Of a DNA stretch of 60,000 nucleotides, positions 31,553 to 59,930 are shown piece by piece. A program made the position numbers and the translations under genes. Where the stretch lies: contig NC_079876.1 in NCBI RefSeq assembly GCF_029227915.1, positions 28,929,828 through 28,989,827 of the forward strand, read 5' to 3'. The notes beneath the pieces were generated by a model that worked only from the letters and a program-made list of their open reading frames with translations, searched no databases and was not told the origin of the DNA. How positions within the stretch are numbered: position 1 is the stretch's first letter; each line of letters opens with the position of its first letter. This DNA is from Hydractinia symbiolongicarpus. Taxonomy: Eukaryota > Cnidaria > Hydrozoa > Anthoathecata > Hydractiniidae.

Positions 31553-32988
31553 CAGTGGAGAAGTGTTCTCTACGTGTAATGCTTGGAAAAAAGACGATGA
31601 GGTTTCAATCAATGACTTTTAGAGTCGCCCAGAAAGAAAATCCAGCATGGGTGAAGATTGCAATTTTTTAGATATAGCGTTAAATATTTATACGTATTTA
31701 ATGATTAGTTTAATATAATTTATAAAGTGTAACCTTGTTTTGCCAGGTTTCATTTGAATTGCCCACCCTTGATATATTTGCTTAGTTTTGCACCAGTACT
31801 TTTCTCATAGCCGAATTCTGATTTTTAAATTGAAGATGCGTGCTGAAGCATTCACATTTTGATTTTAAGTCCTTTTTTCTAAGAAACGTGCTTCTTGGGT
31901 TAAGCGTAGACGTCTAAAAATTTATAGAGTTAGATCTATTCCTTTAACATTATTTTAGCATGGTACCTGTCAATGTATCAATTTACTTTTCACTGGCAGT
32001 TTAAAGTATCAATAATCTCAGCGTCAAGTGAAGAAACATTACTTCCTATATACAAGACATCACAAGCTACCTGCTGCACGCACTAAATTTTAGCTTTTGT
32101 AATGATGCGATCCAAAACCCGAAACCAAAGTATTTCAAAAAGGAGGGCCTCAGGTCTCACGAACTTTTTTTAGAGTATTGTCTTTGATGTAAGAGATGTT
32201 ATACGTTATCTGAGTTTGTTTCCGCACTGTGTTCTAACGTAATCGAATAGGTAAACAAACCTGGGGCCGAGGGTGGCAAGATTAACATGTGGTAACGCGC
32301 ACCGCGTCTATTGTTTTGTAAAAGGATTAAAAATATTGTAGAAGGCGAAAAAATATAATAAAAATGTGAAACCGTTGTGGTTGAAGAGAAGAAAAAACAC
32401 TGAGGACGAAATTGGTGGTTGCTACCAAAAGAGAGAAAATTTTTATTAGGAAAATAAAAGCAGGAAATCTTTTGCATCCATTCACTTTATCCACGGTCGA
32501 ACTACAACATATTGCAAAAAATAATAAACCAAGGGAACAGCGCATTATTTTTTAAAAAAAAAAAAAAAAAAATTACCTTAAATGGAATAATTCATCAGAT
32601 ATTAGAATGATCATTAAAATTAAGTCCCAATCAAATTCATTAGAAGAATCGTCATCTCTGTCATCAACAATTTGGTTCTCATGGCTTTGATAAGGAGTCA
32701 CAGCGAGAGAATAAAAAATTTCTGTTATTAAGATGTAGAAACAAAGTGCGTCAAGTTTTGCTAAAAAACAAATTTTTTAAAAATCGAATTTCGTGCGAAT
32801 GGCGACTGTGGTTTCGTGAAAAGACTAAAAAATCGCGTAATTTAATTCTCGCAAAAATTTATTCCATTACGTAAATAAGATTCATAAATTTAGTGCTAAC
32901 CAGCCATACCAAACAATCCCTTTCCATTAAAAGTTTCATAAACTAAAAACTTTTATTGTACAATAGTTTTGAATTTTTATATAGTACC
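31553..32988. other. 3' region of SLC35A3-like gene and convergent spacer
   Basis: No further exon is supported. An A run of about 18 bases lies at 32553-32571 and could be a retroposed tail or a slippage tract. Open frames near 32200-32545 are low-complexity Phe/Ser/Leu and not convincing. Confidence 0.4.
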
Positions 32989-33354
32989 GATACACTCATT
33001 ATTTTTTATAAGGATACGGGTAAATTGGGCTCAAGCTCAATATGCTTAAGATTTTTCCAAATTTGAGCCTGAAATTATGCTTAACGTATGCTTATTTCAT
33101 GGTCTGATACATATTGCGTTTGATATGAACACTGCAATGGTCTCTAACATTCGAATCTTGAGTAGCTCAACTCGAATGTGTTAAAAGCATATTAACATTG
33201 TTATACTATTTTTTACACTTGATTTGGAAAGAAATGGAAGTGAAGAAAAAAATTCCGAGGCTGGGAAATATGCTTAGTATATGCTTATTTTTTTACGCAT
33301 GTGAGCTTAAGTATGCTTATAAGCTTTATGCTTATAAAAAGTAATGAGTGTACC
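32989..33354. mobile_element. MITE with about 27-bp terminal inverted repeats
   Basis: Left end GATACACTCATTATTTTTTA and right end, complement GGTACACTCATTACTTTTTA, are inverted repeats about 27 bases long (33328-33354 on the right). The interior repeats TATGCTTA several times on both strands. AGTA on either side may be the target duplication. Confidence 0.75.
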
Positions 33355-33424
33355 AGTAAGAAGTGCGTGAAAAGTATGTGTGCTAACCTAGGTGCGCTAA
33401 AATTGAATTCGCGAAATTTTAAAC

Positions 33425-33507
33425 TTGCGTTCGCCCGTCGCAGCTAAGCTACCATTTTGCGTGACAAACAGACGGACGGACGGACAGACGTATTATAATA
33501 TAGATAA
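33425..33507 (-). mobile_element. Truncated Helitron-like repeat unit
   Basis: Shares the middle and 5' portion of the repeat at 7738 (TAGCTTAGCTGCGA, GTCTGT run, TATATTATAATACGTC on the minus strand) but lacks the terminal hairpin and CTAGT. Confidence 0.5.
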
Positions 33508-34004
33508 AATTCGACCGACTGAAAATCCCTGATCAGGTTTTAACGCCCTCTGAATTTTCCTACAAAAGTTGGTGACAACTTCGTCCCCAGGGTTTTCTCC
33601 AGGGTTGAGATTAACGCGATGGTACTTGATGACGTCCTCCACGCAAAGACAAAGATAACACGGACAATAGTCAAAATAATTTAAAAAAAAATTCTGTTTC
33701 AATTCTTTTTGCATACATACATATATACCTATAATAGTAACTAACTCTGGTGAATAAATAAATGGTGCTAGCAATCTCGAACTCAGTTCTCTTAAATTGG
33801 ATTAAAGATTGATAGAATTAAAATCTACAAATATAATATAAACTTCTAATGCAGTCCTTTAAGTTCTAAAGACAATATTGCTCTGTTCTTGAGTAAAAAT
33901 CTAGCTTACAACAGCTGGTAATGAGATGAGCAGCCGTGGTCTATTCTGCACATGCTCCGTTTATAATGACGTAACGCGGAACTTATTTGTTGTTTCTACA
34001 TCAG

Positions 34005-34241
34005 TCTAGCGAGGCAGTTATAAAAGAGTTGAAGGGAGACAACAAACCTGTTGTCTCGCTTACTTCAGTCGAAAATAAAAAGTTACATACCGAGGAAGCT
34101 ACCGTGATCAAAATTAATTTCGGCCACTGTAACTGGGGCTTTGCTATCCTCACTACCAGTTTAAGAAAAAAAGACAAAGTTAAAATAATGTATGAACTAG
34201 TAAATAAAATACCGAAAAAATACGACGAGAAAATGACGTGA
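34005..34241 (+). CDS. Orphan coding-like exon, 78 residues to a stop
   Basis: A 3' splice-type site (CATCAG, ending 34004) is followed by an open frame starting SSEAVIKELKGDNKPVVSL and ending KIPKKYDEKMT with TGA at 34239-34241. Composition is mixed and protein-like (GHCNWGFAILTT in the middle), unlike the AT-driven shadow frames nearby. There is no start codon near its beginning, so it would be a last exon of an unseen gene or a decayed copy. I do not recognise it. It cannot follow the SLC35A3-like penultimate exon, because the phase differs. Confidence 0.3.
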   Translation, partial: SSEAVIKELKGDNKPVVSLTSVENKKLHTEEATVIKINFGHCNWGFAILTTSLRKKDKVKIMYELVNKIPKKYDEKMT

Positions 34242-34783
34242 AAACGTCGTATGAATAGTCGCGATTAACATGATTTAAGGCTTACGAATAATGTAGAAAA
34301 TTTACACAGAATAAAAATTAAAATGCTAAAATAATCCTTTTACATAGACCATTTTTACAACAATAACTCGATAACCATGTTGGTGGAGATTTTAATATAT
34401 TAACCTTTGAAACCTTCCAGTGAAAATTATATCCAAATATATATCATCCAGATTTAATATTAACGAGAAAAAAAAAACACTCTACAAAATTAAGGTATGA
34501 AGACTATGCACTGATTGGTGATCGACACGTTGCTTTAAAAAAACATTCAATTTTTTAACTAAAGCCTTAAAAGCCTCTTTTTTGTAAGTATTTCTTGGTA
34601 TTGACATGTTCTAAAGGTTTGAAACTCTGAAAAGATATTTATGGAGTTTATTCTTATTTAAAAAACGTTTAGTGGAATAAAACATGAAAGCGTACATCGA
34701 CCTTAAGCACAAGGGAAAGCACAAAACAATTTATATGTCTTTAAAACCTAGTTGTAACCTAACAAATGTTAATTTAGCATAAA

Positions 34784-34989
34784 AGTGAGACAAATTAAGT
34801 GAGACATATTAAGTGAGACAAATTAAGGGAGACATATAAAGTGAGACAAATTAAGTGAGACATATTAAGTGAGACAAATTAAGGGAGACATATAAAGTGA
34901 GACAAATTAAGGGAGACATATTAAGTGAGACAAATTAAGGGAGACATATAAAGTGAGACAAATTAAGGGAGACATATTAAGTAAGACAT
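34784..34989 (+). repeat. 14-bp minisatellite with four-unit higher-order period
   Basis: About 14.7 copies of a 14-base unit. Variants are AGTGAGACAAATTA (A), AGTGAGACATATTA (B), AGGGAGACATATAA (C) and AGGGAGACATATTA (D), in the order ABAC ABAC ADAC AD. It ends 40 bases from the DOT1L stop codon; the nearest AATAAA on the minus strand lies beyond it (34647-34652), so it is probably in the DOT1L 3' UTR. Confidence 0.93.
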
Positions 34990-35028
34990 TACGCTGGTAT
35001 GTCATCCATACCGTCACCGACAAAGCTT

Positions 35029-52218
<17,190 letters not shown>

Positions 52219-52335
52219 AATAAATAAAAACTATCGACAATTTTTTTTTCCTTTTCACTGTTTACTGTTTACATTTTAATTTGTGTTTGTATTGTTTCCG
52301 CCACCGCATCTTCCTCCCGCCATGTTCTAAGTAAG
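52219..52335 (-). promoter_or_regulatory. DOT1L: Putative DOT1L promoter / 5' UTR
   Basis: A local GC-rich patch at about 52295-52325 reads, on the minus strand, CATGGCGGGAGGAAGATGCG followed by GTGGCGG. It resembles YY1-type initiator (CATGGCGG, AAGATG-CGG) and sits about 80-110 bases above the start codon in otherwise AT-rich DNA. No TATA box is evident. Confidence 0.35.
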
Positions 52336-52861
52336 TTCCACACCAAGCTGTCAAAAAAACTAAATTCCGCATTCCGATCATAACAGCAGGAACGACTTTA
52401 GCTGATTAAAAATTTATTTGTTATCATTTCCCCAGGATATTATAACATAATGATCATCAATCAGCAATGGTTGTTTTAAAGATATTTTTTTCTTAGCAGT
52501 GATTTTAGAGAGGGTTAAAAAATGTTTCATATTTATAGAACTTCTAGTTTTTCATTTTACACATTCACACTTTAATATTCGGTATACTTATCCATACTTT
52601 GACCACTTTAATTTTGTAGTATATATAAATATGTTCATTAAAAAGCATTTTGACAAACATTTTGAGAAAGATAGTTACTTGGTCCGGCCATTAAGCTAAT
52701 TAAAAGTTGTTATCATTTTCCCATAGGATATTGTAGCACCATACCCAATCAGCAATTGTTATAAAGATAGGAAATGTTCTTTTTTTCTTAGAAGTGATTT
52801 TAGAGAGAGTGCAAAAACTTTTTATGTTTATGAATGCTCATTATTTCGAACATTTTTTAAA

Positions 52862-53055
52862 CCGCCTGGTAGCATTGTGGTAGAGCGCTCGCTTCCAGTG
52901 GGGAGGTCTTGGCTTCATATTCCGGCCGAGTCACATAAGAGATATAAAAGTGTGAATCTATCCTTTCTGTTTAGCGTTTAGCATGAGAATAGGATTGATA
53001 TCTCAGGCAGTTGTCTAGTAGGCTATCCTGGGTAAATAATTTCAATAATAATAAT
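52862..53055 (+). mobile_element. tRNA-derived SINE, family 1, copy 3
   Basis: Plus-strand copy with head GGTAGCATTGTGGTAGAGCG (A-box region), a degenerate B box, a shortened body (TATAAAAGTGTGAATCTATC) and tail GGCTATCCTGGGTAAATAAT followed by an AAT run. It lacks the middle of the body present in the copy at 1624. Confidence 0.82.
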
Positions 53056-53199
53056 AATCAAAACGGCGATTTCAACACTTACCATGCCTATAAAAAAAAC
53101 AAATTATTCTTTAACATTTAATACCTACTCATAGTTTAACCCTGCAGGTTTGTTTTCAGAAAATCTGTAAATGTTAATCACGAACAATTTTTGACAAAC

Positions 53200-53268
53200 A
53201 ATTTCCCTGGGCTCTTTGAGATTAAAGCGGTTTATCTTAAAGAGTTCTAGGGTCAAGAATGACATTTT
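53200..53268. repeat. Palindromic element, copy 1
   Basis: Inverted repeat with arms CCTGGGCTCTTTGAGATTAA and CTTAAAGAGTTCTAGGGTCA. Diverged copy of the element at 53512. Confidence 0.7.
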
Positions 53269-53511
53269 GAGTCATTGGACAGAAGGTAAAAAGGTACTAT
53301 TGTATTCGCGTAGATGTGCGTCCACGTTAGTGCCTGTAGAACTTTGGTAACTTAAAACGTCTTCTTGCCGTCAACTTAGGACACTGTCTTGACGAGTGAA
53401 CTTGGCCAAGTTTAAAAAGTGAGTGTAAGATAGACGTGAGGATATCTTTGAAATTATTCACTCCACAAACTTTCACACAGTGTAGACAACAACTTTTACT
53501 TAGTCAAAAAT

Positions 53512-53597
53512 TCTCATCCCCAGAGCTCTTTGAGGTTAAAACCTCGAAAGTAGAAACTACTTTCGAGTTTATCTTAAAGAGCTCTGGGATCGAGAAT
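53512..53597. repeat. Palindromic element, copy 2
   Basis: Nearly perfect inverted repeat. The left arm ATTCTCATCCCCAGAGCTCT and the right arm AGAGCTCTGGGATCGAGAAT enclose an inner palindrome ACCTCGAAAGTAG/CTACTTTCGAG. Transcribed, it would fold into one long hairpin. MITE-like. Confidence 0.85.
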
Positions 53598-54204
53598 GCT
53601 AGTCCAACATGCAATATATTTTGCACAATAAAAGTAACACGTTTTTTATAAGAAACTGACTAGTCGCCTTCCAATTGAAAAACTTTTACTAGTTGTACCT
53701 TCCATACCTTCCTATACCTTCCATTAATCAAAAGCATTCGAAGGCCATTCAGGTATTATTGCCTGGTATAACAAGAAATTGGATGAATATTGAATAGGGT
53801 ACCCTGGAAAATTGAAATTGATGACTTCAGCGAAACAAACATCGTTTTAAATGACGAACACAGGTACACCTTTTTATTTCTGTCTTATAAGAATCAAAGA
53901 AATGGCTGTAAACTAAATGCCTCAATTCTTTTAATTCGCTCGCCCTCTAAATTTTGCGCAACCGTGTTAATATCAACCTCGATCCCAGGGCCTGTAACGT
54001 TTTTTATTATCAAGATCATCTTTATGACAAAATACGCTAAAAGGGTTCTTGGTATCGAGCTTGCATAAAAGGGCCAATCTCGTTCTCTTTGTAATAATAG
54101 CCTGAACTGAAATTGTAATCGATAAGTAAAGCTCACCCATTTCCCATGTTATTTTCTCTATGATCGTGAAAAAAAGAAGGAGCCTTAGCAAATAAGTTCT
54201 TGGA

Positions 54205-54288
54205 CATTCTCAACCCCAAAGCTCTTTGAGATAAAGTAGCACTACTTTCGAGCTTTCAATCTGAAAAAGCTCTGGGGACGAGAATGGT
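54205..54288. repeat. Palindromic element, copy 3
   Basis: Arms ATTCTCAACCCCAAAGCTCT and AAGCTCTGGGGACGAGAATG around GTAGCACTACTTTCGAGC. It has the same structure as the copies at 53200 and 53512, within 1.1 kb of each other. Confidence 0.82.
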
Positions 54289-54289
54289 T

Positions 54290-55339
54290 CTCGGGCTACT
54301 TTAGGTCAAAGGGGGTTTACTGTATTTTTAATACATATTAACAAAAAAAGCCTTTTTGCTTCTACCATGACGTTGTCCATGAAAAGCATAAATAAAAGGA
54401 CCATGGAGTCAGAGTTTCAAATAGTCGTCAGCCTGTGAAGAAGTCCGAGGGAATTTGCCTATAGTTATTCTCAGCGCTAACATTGTGCAGCTAGGCAGGC
54501 CTGCATACAATACTCAACCGCTTTAGAGAGCTGGTTAACATGCGAGAATATGCCAGTGCAGCTCAAGTCCGCACCCTGCTGCTGATCTCCCGTTTTTAAC
54601 CACTGGGAATATTAATACGATGGTTCAGATGCCACTGTAGTAGCAAAATTATCATTATCCCCACGCCACATATTCCCGGCCCTTAATGATCTAAGCTCCA
54701 CCATTAGTTTACGACGCTTAAGAACAAGCCGGATTAGAACTTTTGCGCTATGAATTATTAGTTCAACGATAAGGAATTATAAGGGTTTTTTTCACCAAAA
54801 TAGTTTAATCACATGTTTTAAAGTTTATGCTTGCAAATAAGTCACACAGTAGACTCTCCTCTAGTCAAATGTTTCATTATTCCTATGCCCTTGACACAAT
54901 AATATTTTAAAACCCACTAGACCTCGCGGTGAATCTATTTTTGGAATACTTTATTCTCAATTTTTGTTTTACTGATTGCTCTAAATTCTTAAAATTCTAC
55001 TACGAAATTTTCTTACAGCTATATGTACTTACTAGAAGCTAGATATAAGACTGTATGATTACGCATTTACAAGAAGGGTCGTCGACCACGAGTTCTGTGC
55101 GCATTACAGGTAAAGTTCTATAGTATAACGGCTAGCCTGGATTTGTAAACATTTCTTAAAAACATAGTCGAGTTCTATTTAATCCACAGACAAACACTGA
55201 TTGGCTATAACTACCTATGTTATCACATTCGAATGAAAACAATAATGGTAGAACGTTGAGGCGATCGCTTCATGTTTTCCAATGCAACAGCAACCAGAAT
55301 AAAAATAGAACAGCACAACGGTTATCACACGAATTCGCC
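54290..55339. other. Upstream region of the KDM4-like gene
   Basis: No gene seen. A frame open from 55217 runs into the KDM4-like first exon; its upstream ATG at 55217 gives 41 extra residues with no family likeness, so this stretch is treated as 5' UTR. Confidence 0.4.
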
Positions 55340-58300
55340 ATGACTGCAAATGAAGGGTGCGAAATAATGGTTTTTCAGCCATCTTTTGAAGAATTTAAAA
55401 ACTTCTCCCAATATATAAGTTACATGGAATCGAAAGGAGCTCATAAGGCTGGAGTAGCCAAGGTTAGTAGAGCTTTTTTCACGCTCGTTAAGGAAGTAAC
55501 ATATTGCTATAAAATAACCATTCAGCCAAGAAGGAATAAGTAGCCAATAATTAATTTCCAATCAGTCAGATTTCCACATCGTGTTGTCCAGGTTATTGGG
55601 TAAGAAATTTTAAAGGCTTCTGTCAGTCAGGGGAAACTGCTAAATATACAGGATCCTGTAGTCATGTAATATTTACCGAAATTGACAAAAGAAATCAGAA
55701 ACTGGATCTTCACGTTGTCAGGCAATGTGTTTGATTTTGTTCTGTATAATACCCCTTGCAGAACAACTTTCATTTGCCATACCATACCACCTCCTCCTCA
55801 CATCAACAAATTTATTTTCTGGTTTATTTGATCCAAAAGAAAATGTATTTGCGAAGATCATTTCAGTTAATTCTTAAAATATTAAACGTTAAACAATAGC
55901 AGAAAATTAAAATCTTTCACATACGAGCGCCATTTCCACAAATATAGACCGTGAATGCAGGATCTTGTGTTGAGTGGTTTTTTCTAATTTAAATACTCTA
56001 GAACCACCTTTGTGGTCCCTTCTGGAAACAATTGACAGCACATAAAATATCAATCACTGAGTGGCAAAATTGCTGGTAGCATTTACCGAAGTTGCCATAA
56101 GAAACATCCATTTGATGTTTATGAAAAAAAGATAACCTACAATAAAATTTAAAAGAATTCTCTGGTTCTTTCTTTGGTTACAGATTTTATCTGCATTCTG
56201 AATTTTGTTGTTTTTTGAAGGCCGCTTTAACAGTACCTAGAAACAGGGCTATAAATAGATTTAAGTGATGCAGATACTGTTTGTGCCATACATGGCGCAT
56301 AGCCAAAATAATAAAGTCAAAATAGATTTTTTTCTGTAATTTTTGGAATCAATTTCAGGAAATACTTTAATTTTTATTATTTGTGCCTTATGCTTCCATA
56401 AGCATATGTAGAAAATAAGATCAAAAATAGAGTAAAGCATTCAGGTTTTTCAAAAGTAAGTTGTAAAACTTGTGAAATGAACTTTCTGAGTTTCTGAAAA
56501 TTAGTAACAAACCTACAAAACTTTTCGATCAATACTATAGTTGAATTGAAGGGCTAAGAAGTTGTTTTAATTTGTTGTTCTTATCTTTAAATCTTTTTTG
56601 AACGCTAGAAATTTAAAGTTTAAAGAACAACGACGAAGAATCTCCTTACATTAAATAATTTTATATTTATTTCTTGATCTATTCTGCTAACGTCTTATGT
56701 TTTTATTTATTTAATTAAAAATTCACAAAGTATTTAATAAAGATCGCAAAGGTACAGCATTTAAGATTACAATGTATAGTTCGCGATAGATTGTGATGTT
56801 CTCGATACTCCAAATTTGTGATTGCATGACATGCTGTCCACAATGTTAGGTGTCCTGATTCACTACTGTATCCCTTTTCTAAAAAGGTAATATTTCCTGC
56901 TTAACTTCCCATTTCACACTACTGCACATTTAGTTGATTTGTATTATAAAAACATCCATAAAATAACTCAGGTGTGCGATCATATAATTCAAGTATATTT
57001 CTAATAAATAGTTCTAGCTAATAATTCCAAAAATGATTTAATTTATTGTTAACAAATAAAATTTAAATATTTTTTCAGCTATTAGAGATAATGAAGTTAA
57101 AACTGAGAGACTCGCTAAAACACGCCAGAGCGCACTTTAAAATTTCTTGCTGTGCGATGTTTGCATGATTACATAGTATTATTTTTTTTCCTGGTGAGGC
57201 CTGTAAGTGTAAAAAAGCCCTAGAGATGAGTTGAAGTTCTAGGTTGTTTTTTGGAAACAAATATAATTTTGGTGACTCTGTGATAAAAATCAAACTGACA
57301 GACTAATTTTTACTAATACTCTGCAATGTGAACATAACATATATTTTTAATAGTGGCCAAATGTAATGGTTTAACCTGCTTTTGTAGATAAAGTTTTTAA
57401 AATTCTTACAAGACATGTACAATTCACATCTTATTTTTGTTCTGATACGTAGTTGTTGATGTTGTTTCTTTATGCCTAGGTTATACCTCCAAAGGAATGG
57501 TGTCCTGTCAGAAGGTACAATATGAAGCGAATTGGTGAAATTAAAATTGAAACGCCTGTTTCGCAAACAGTCACTGGACAACAAGGTATTTTTGAGATTT
57601 AACCTTAAGAAATTTTCCTCTTTAAAAAAATGCTTGTTAAATGTGTTCCTCTCTGTCAGGTATTGACTTTAAAAATTAGGTACAAATTGTGTGTGTCATT
57701 CAGCACATATATCAAATATCACATATCTAAATATTTAATTTCTGCAAAGGACTAATTGAACAATTAAAAATCCCTGGACACTATAAAAGCAATTTTGGGT
57801 ATACAACAAGAATTCTGTTTGATTCTGATGTCTTGTTGTATAATTGACATTTGGATATTTATATGTGGTCCTTATCTTTATGTTTTTGTTTGTATAGCTT
57901 TGGTTTTGTCATTGCAAAAAAGGCAGCAAATTGTTTTTGTAGTGTCAAATTATTCTGTCCACTTTGGCAAGTTTGATATTGGTTTTACGTGTAATTGAGA
58001 CCTGAAAACAGCATGCCCAATTCTATTTCAGGCCTGTATGGAATGTGTGTATCGAGTTTGATTTCACATGCTAGAATGACAAGACTGAGATTGTGTGCAA
58101 AAAGATATTGACTGCATTGTTGTGTATATATTGATTTCTTAATCCATGGGCCATTTTTTGTCCTGTTGCCGTCATGCGTACACTTTTCACATGTTTCTTA
58201 TAGGTTTATTTCAATTATTTAATGTGCAGAAGAAATCAATAAAAGTTAAAGACTTTAAAGAATTAGCAGAAAGTCCTAGGTATGTTATTATTTGACAAGT

Positions 58301-59036
58301 TTTAAATATAAATACAATTTAAATAATCTATACACAACAAGTTTTACAACCAAGGTGATAAAATAATTCTGTTATAAACCCTAATTAAAGAATGTTATGT
58401 AAAACATATTACATATGTGAAGTGTCATAATTATTTTGGATCACCGCTAATTATAGTTTACACAAAAGGTTTGTTTCTGTGATTCATGATGGATGTGTAA
58501 TTGTATGTAACTATAATTATCTTTAATTTATTGTTGTGCAAAGTATTTTTGATTAGGAAATAAACCAGCTGATAACAATATGATTGTTTATTTTTTTGAC
58601 CACAAAATAGACATAATGACCTTGAGCACTGATTTATCTTTTGTTATCAACCTTATTTATTGCTAAAAGAGTATTATTATGCTATATAGTATTTTTACCA
58701 GGAGATTGAAATAAAATACAAAATCTGAAAAAACTGGGAAAAAGATTTAATAAGGTCAAAGTTTTGTCCATTTTAAGGCTTGTTCCTTTTTTTGGAAGAC
58801 AAATCACCTTTTCCAACAAGGATTGAAGCTATGCACCTGTTGTTAAAACATCATGCGGTCTGTTTGGTTTAAAAGAATAAACAAATTTTGACGCTATACA
58901 AATGCAAATTGGTGTACATAACACACAGTTCTTAAATTTATCTTATTTATTCCCTTTGATATGCCACAGCGATTTTGAAAATATTGTTAAAAAATGGATA
59001 AAATATTTGAAATCCTCACCAAATATTAAAGAAAGT
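55340..59036 (+). CDS. KDM4-like (JMJD2) histone demethylase, N-terminal exons only
   Basis: Nuclear Fe(II)/2-oxoglutarate dioxygenase family that demethylates H3K9me3/H3K36me3. Exons: 55340-55462, 57480-57585, 58204-58279, and probably 58970 to 59034 or 59036. The rest lies beyond the window. The first exon encodes the JmjN domain ([33 protein letters not shown]), the second VIPPKEWCP and [10 protein letters not shown], the third [20 protein letters not shown], all in KDM4 order with matched phases (0, 1, 2). The fourth ([14 protein letters not shown]) corresponds to the DFEDLERKYWKNL segment but lacks the usual preceding Cys-Thr-Pro, so it is divergent or the model is incomplete. I chose the ATG at 55340 because the next residues lead straight into JmjN; an upstream in-frame ATG is at 55217. 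The JmjC catalytic residues are not in view. Confidence 0.88.
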
Positions 59037-59217
59037 GTAAAATTTTCAAAATGATGCTGAAAATAAGTACCCTGCTACAACAGTTTATTTAATTATGCTA
59101 TATTTGATCTTTGTTTGAAAGTAAGACTCGTAAAAGAAACACATATGCTGATTATAACTATACTTAATTATAGATGAAGAAAAAAATTATAATGCAAAAT
59201 TTTTTTAAAAATATGAA

Positions 59218-59476
59218 AATTGGTACTGCTATCAAAGAGGGTCCGGCAAAGGGGGTCCTAGTGCATTTATAGCTCCTATTTGAGCTACGAAAGTTGTGCA
59301 AGCACAGCAATCAACCAACTAGACAACCACCCAAGATATCAATCATATTCTCGTGCTGAGCACTCAGAAAGGATATACTCACACTTCTATAGTCTCTGGC
59401 ATGACTCGACCAGGGTTTGAACCTAAGACCTTCTTCACTGGAAGCGAACACTCTATCATAAGGCTACCAGTCGGTT
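59218..59476 (-). mobile_element. tRNA-derived SINE, family 1, copy 4 (3' truncated)
   Basis: Minus-strand copy with B box (GGTTCAAACCCTGGTCGAGT on the minus strand) and body as at 1624-1914. The tail with TATCCTGGGTAAATAAT is missing at about 59218. It lies in KDM4-like intron sequence. Confidence 0.8.
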
Positions 59477-59814
59477 ATAGAAACTGAATGCCAGGTCTTA
59501 ACCTCCAATATCAATATGACAACAAGTTACTAGCAATCTCTTTCCTGCAAACTCCACCACTTTCCACCTTTAAAGCTATACTTTACTTCATTTCATTTTG
59601 AACATATACAGAAAATTTATACCATATTTACTTAAATAAATACATTTGTGGCACCTTATTAAGTATACTTATTGAAGGGAGGCTCTCGTTTAAGCGCCAC
59701 TTAGAATATTCTACATAATAATTTCAATATAAAAGTTTACTCTTTTTAAAATAATAAATATAAAATGATTCATTAAACAGTTATTGGTTATAAGTTAATT
59801 TAGGGATCGTCTCA

Positions 59815-59930
59815 AAATGTTTGTATGTTTTTTTCGTATAATCATACAAACGCTACGAAGTACTTCGTTTCGTGAAACGAATGTCATACGAAGTGCTTCG
59901 TTTAAAATAACGAACATATATTCATAGGGT
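59815..59930. repeat. Palindrome-rich patch
   Basis: ACGAAGTACTTCGTTTCGTG and TACGAAGTGCTTCGTTT recur within 60 bases, next to GTTTGTATG/CATACAAAC inverted arms. It looks like part of a small inverted-repeat element running toward the window end. Confidence 0.5.

Noticed and set aside
32553-32571. Poly(A) run as the tail of a processed pseudogene
   Set aside because: No gene-like sequence or target duplication is visible just upstream, so the origin cannot be told.
52862-52935. Functional tRNA gene
   Set aside because: The B box is degenerate and the head is fused to a body repeated at three other places; it is a SINE.
55217-55339. Upstream in-frame ATG as the KDM4-like start
   Set aside because: The extra 41 residues (Asn/Arg-rich) have no family likeness, and KDM4 proteins begin close to JmjN; kept only as an alternative.
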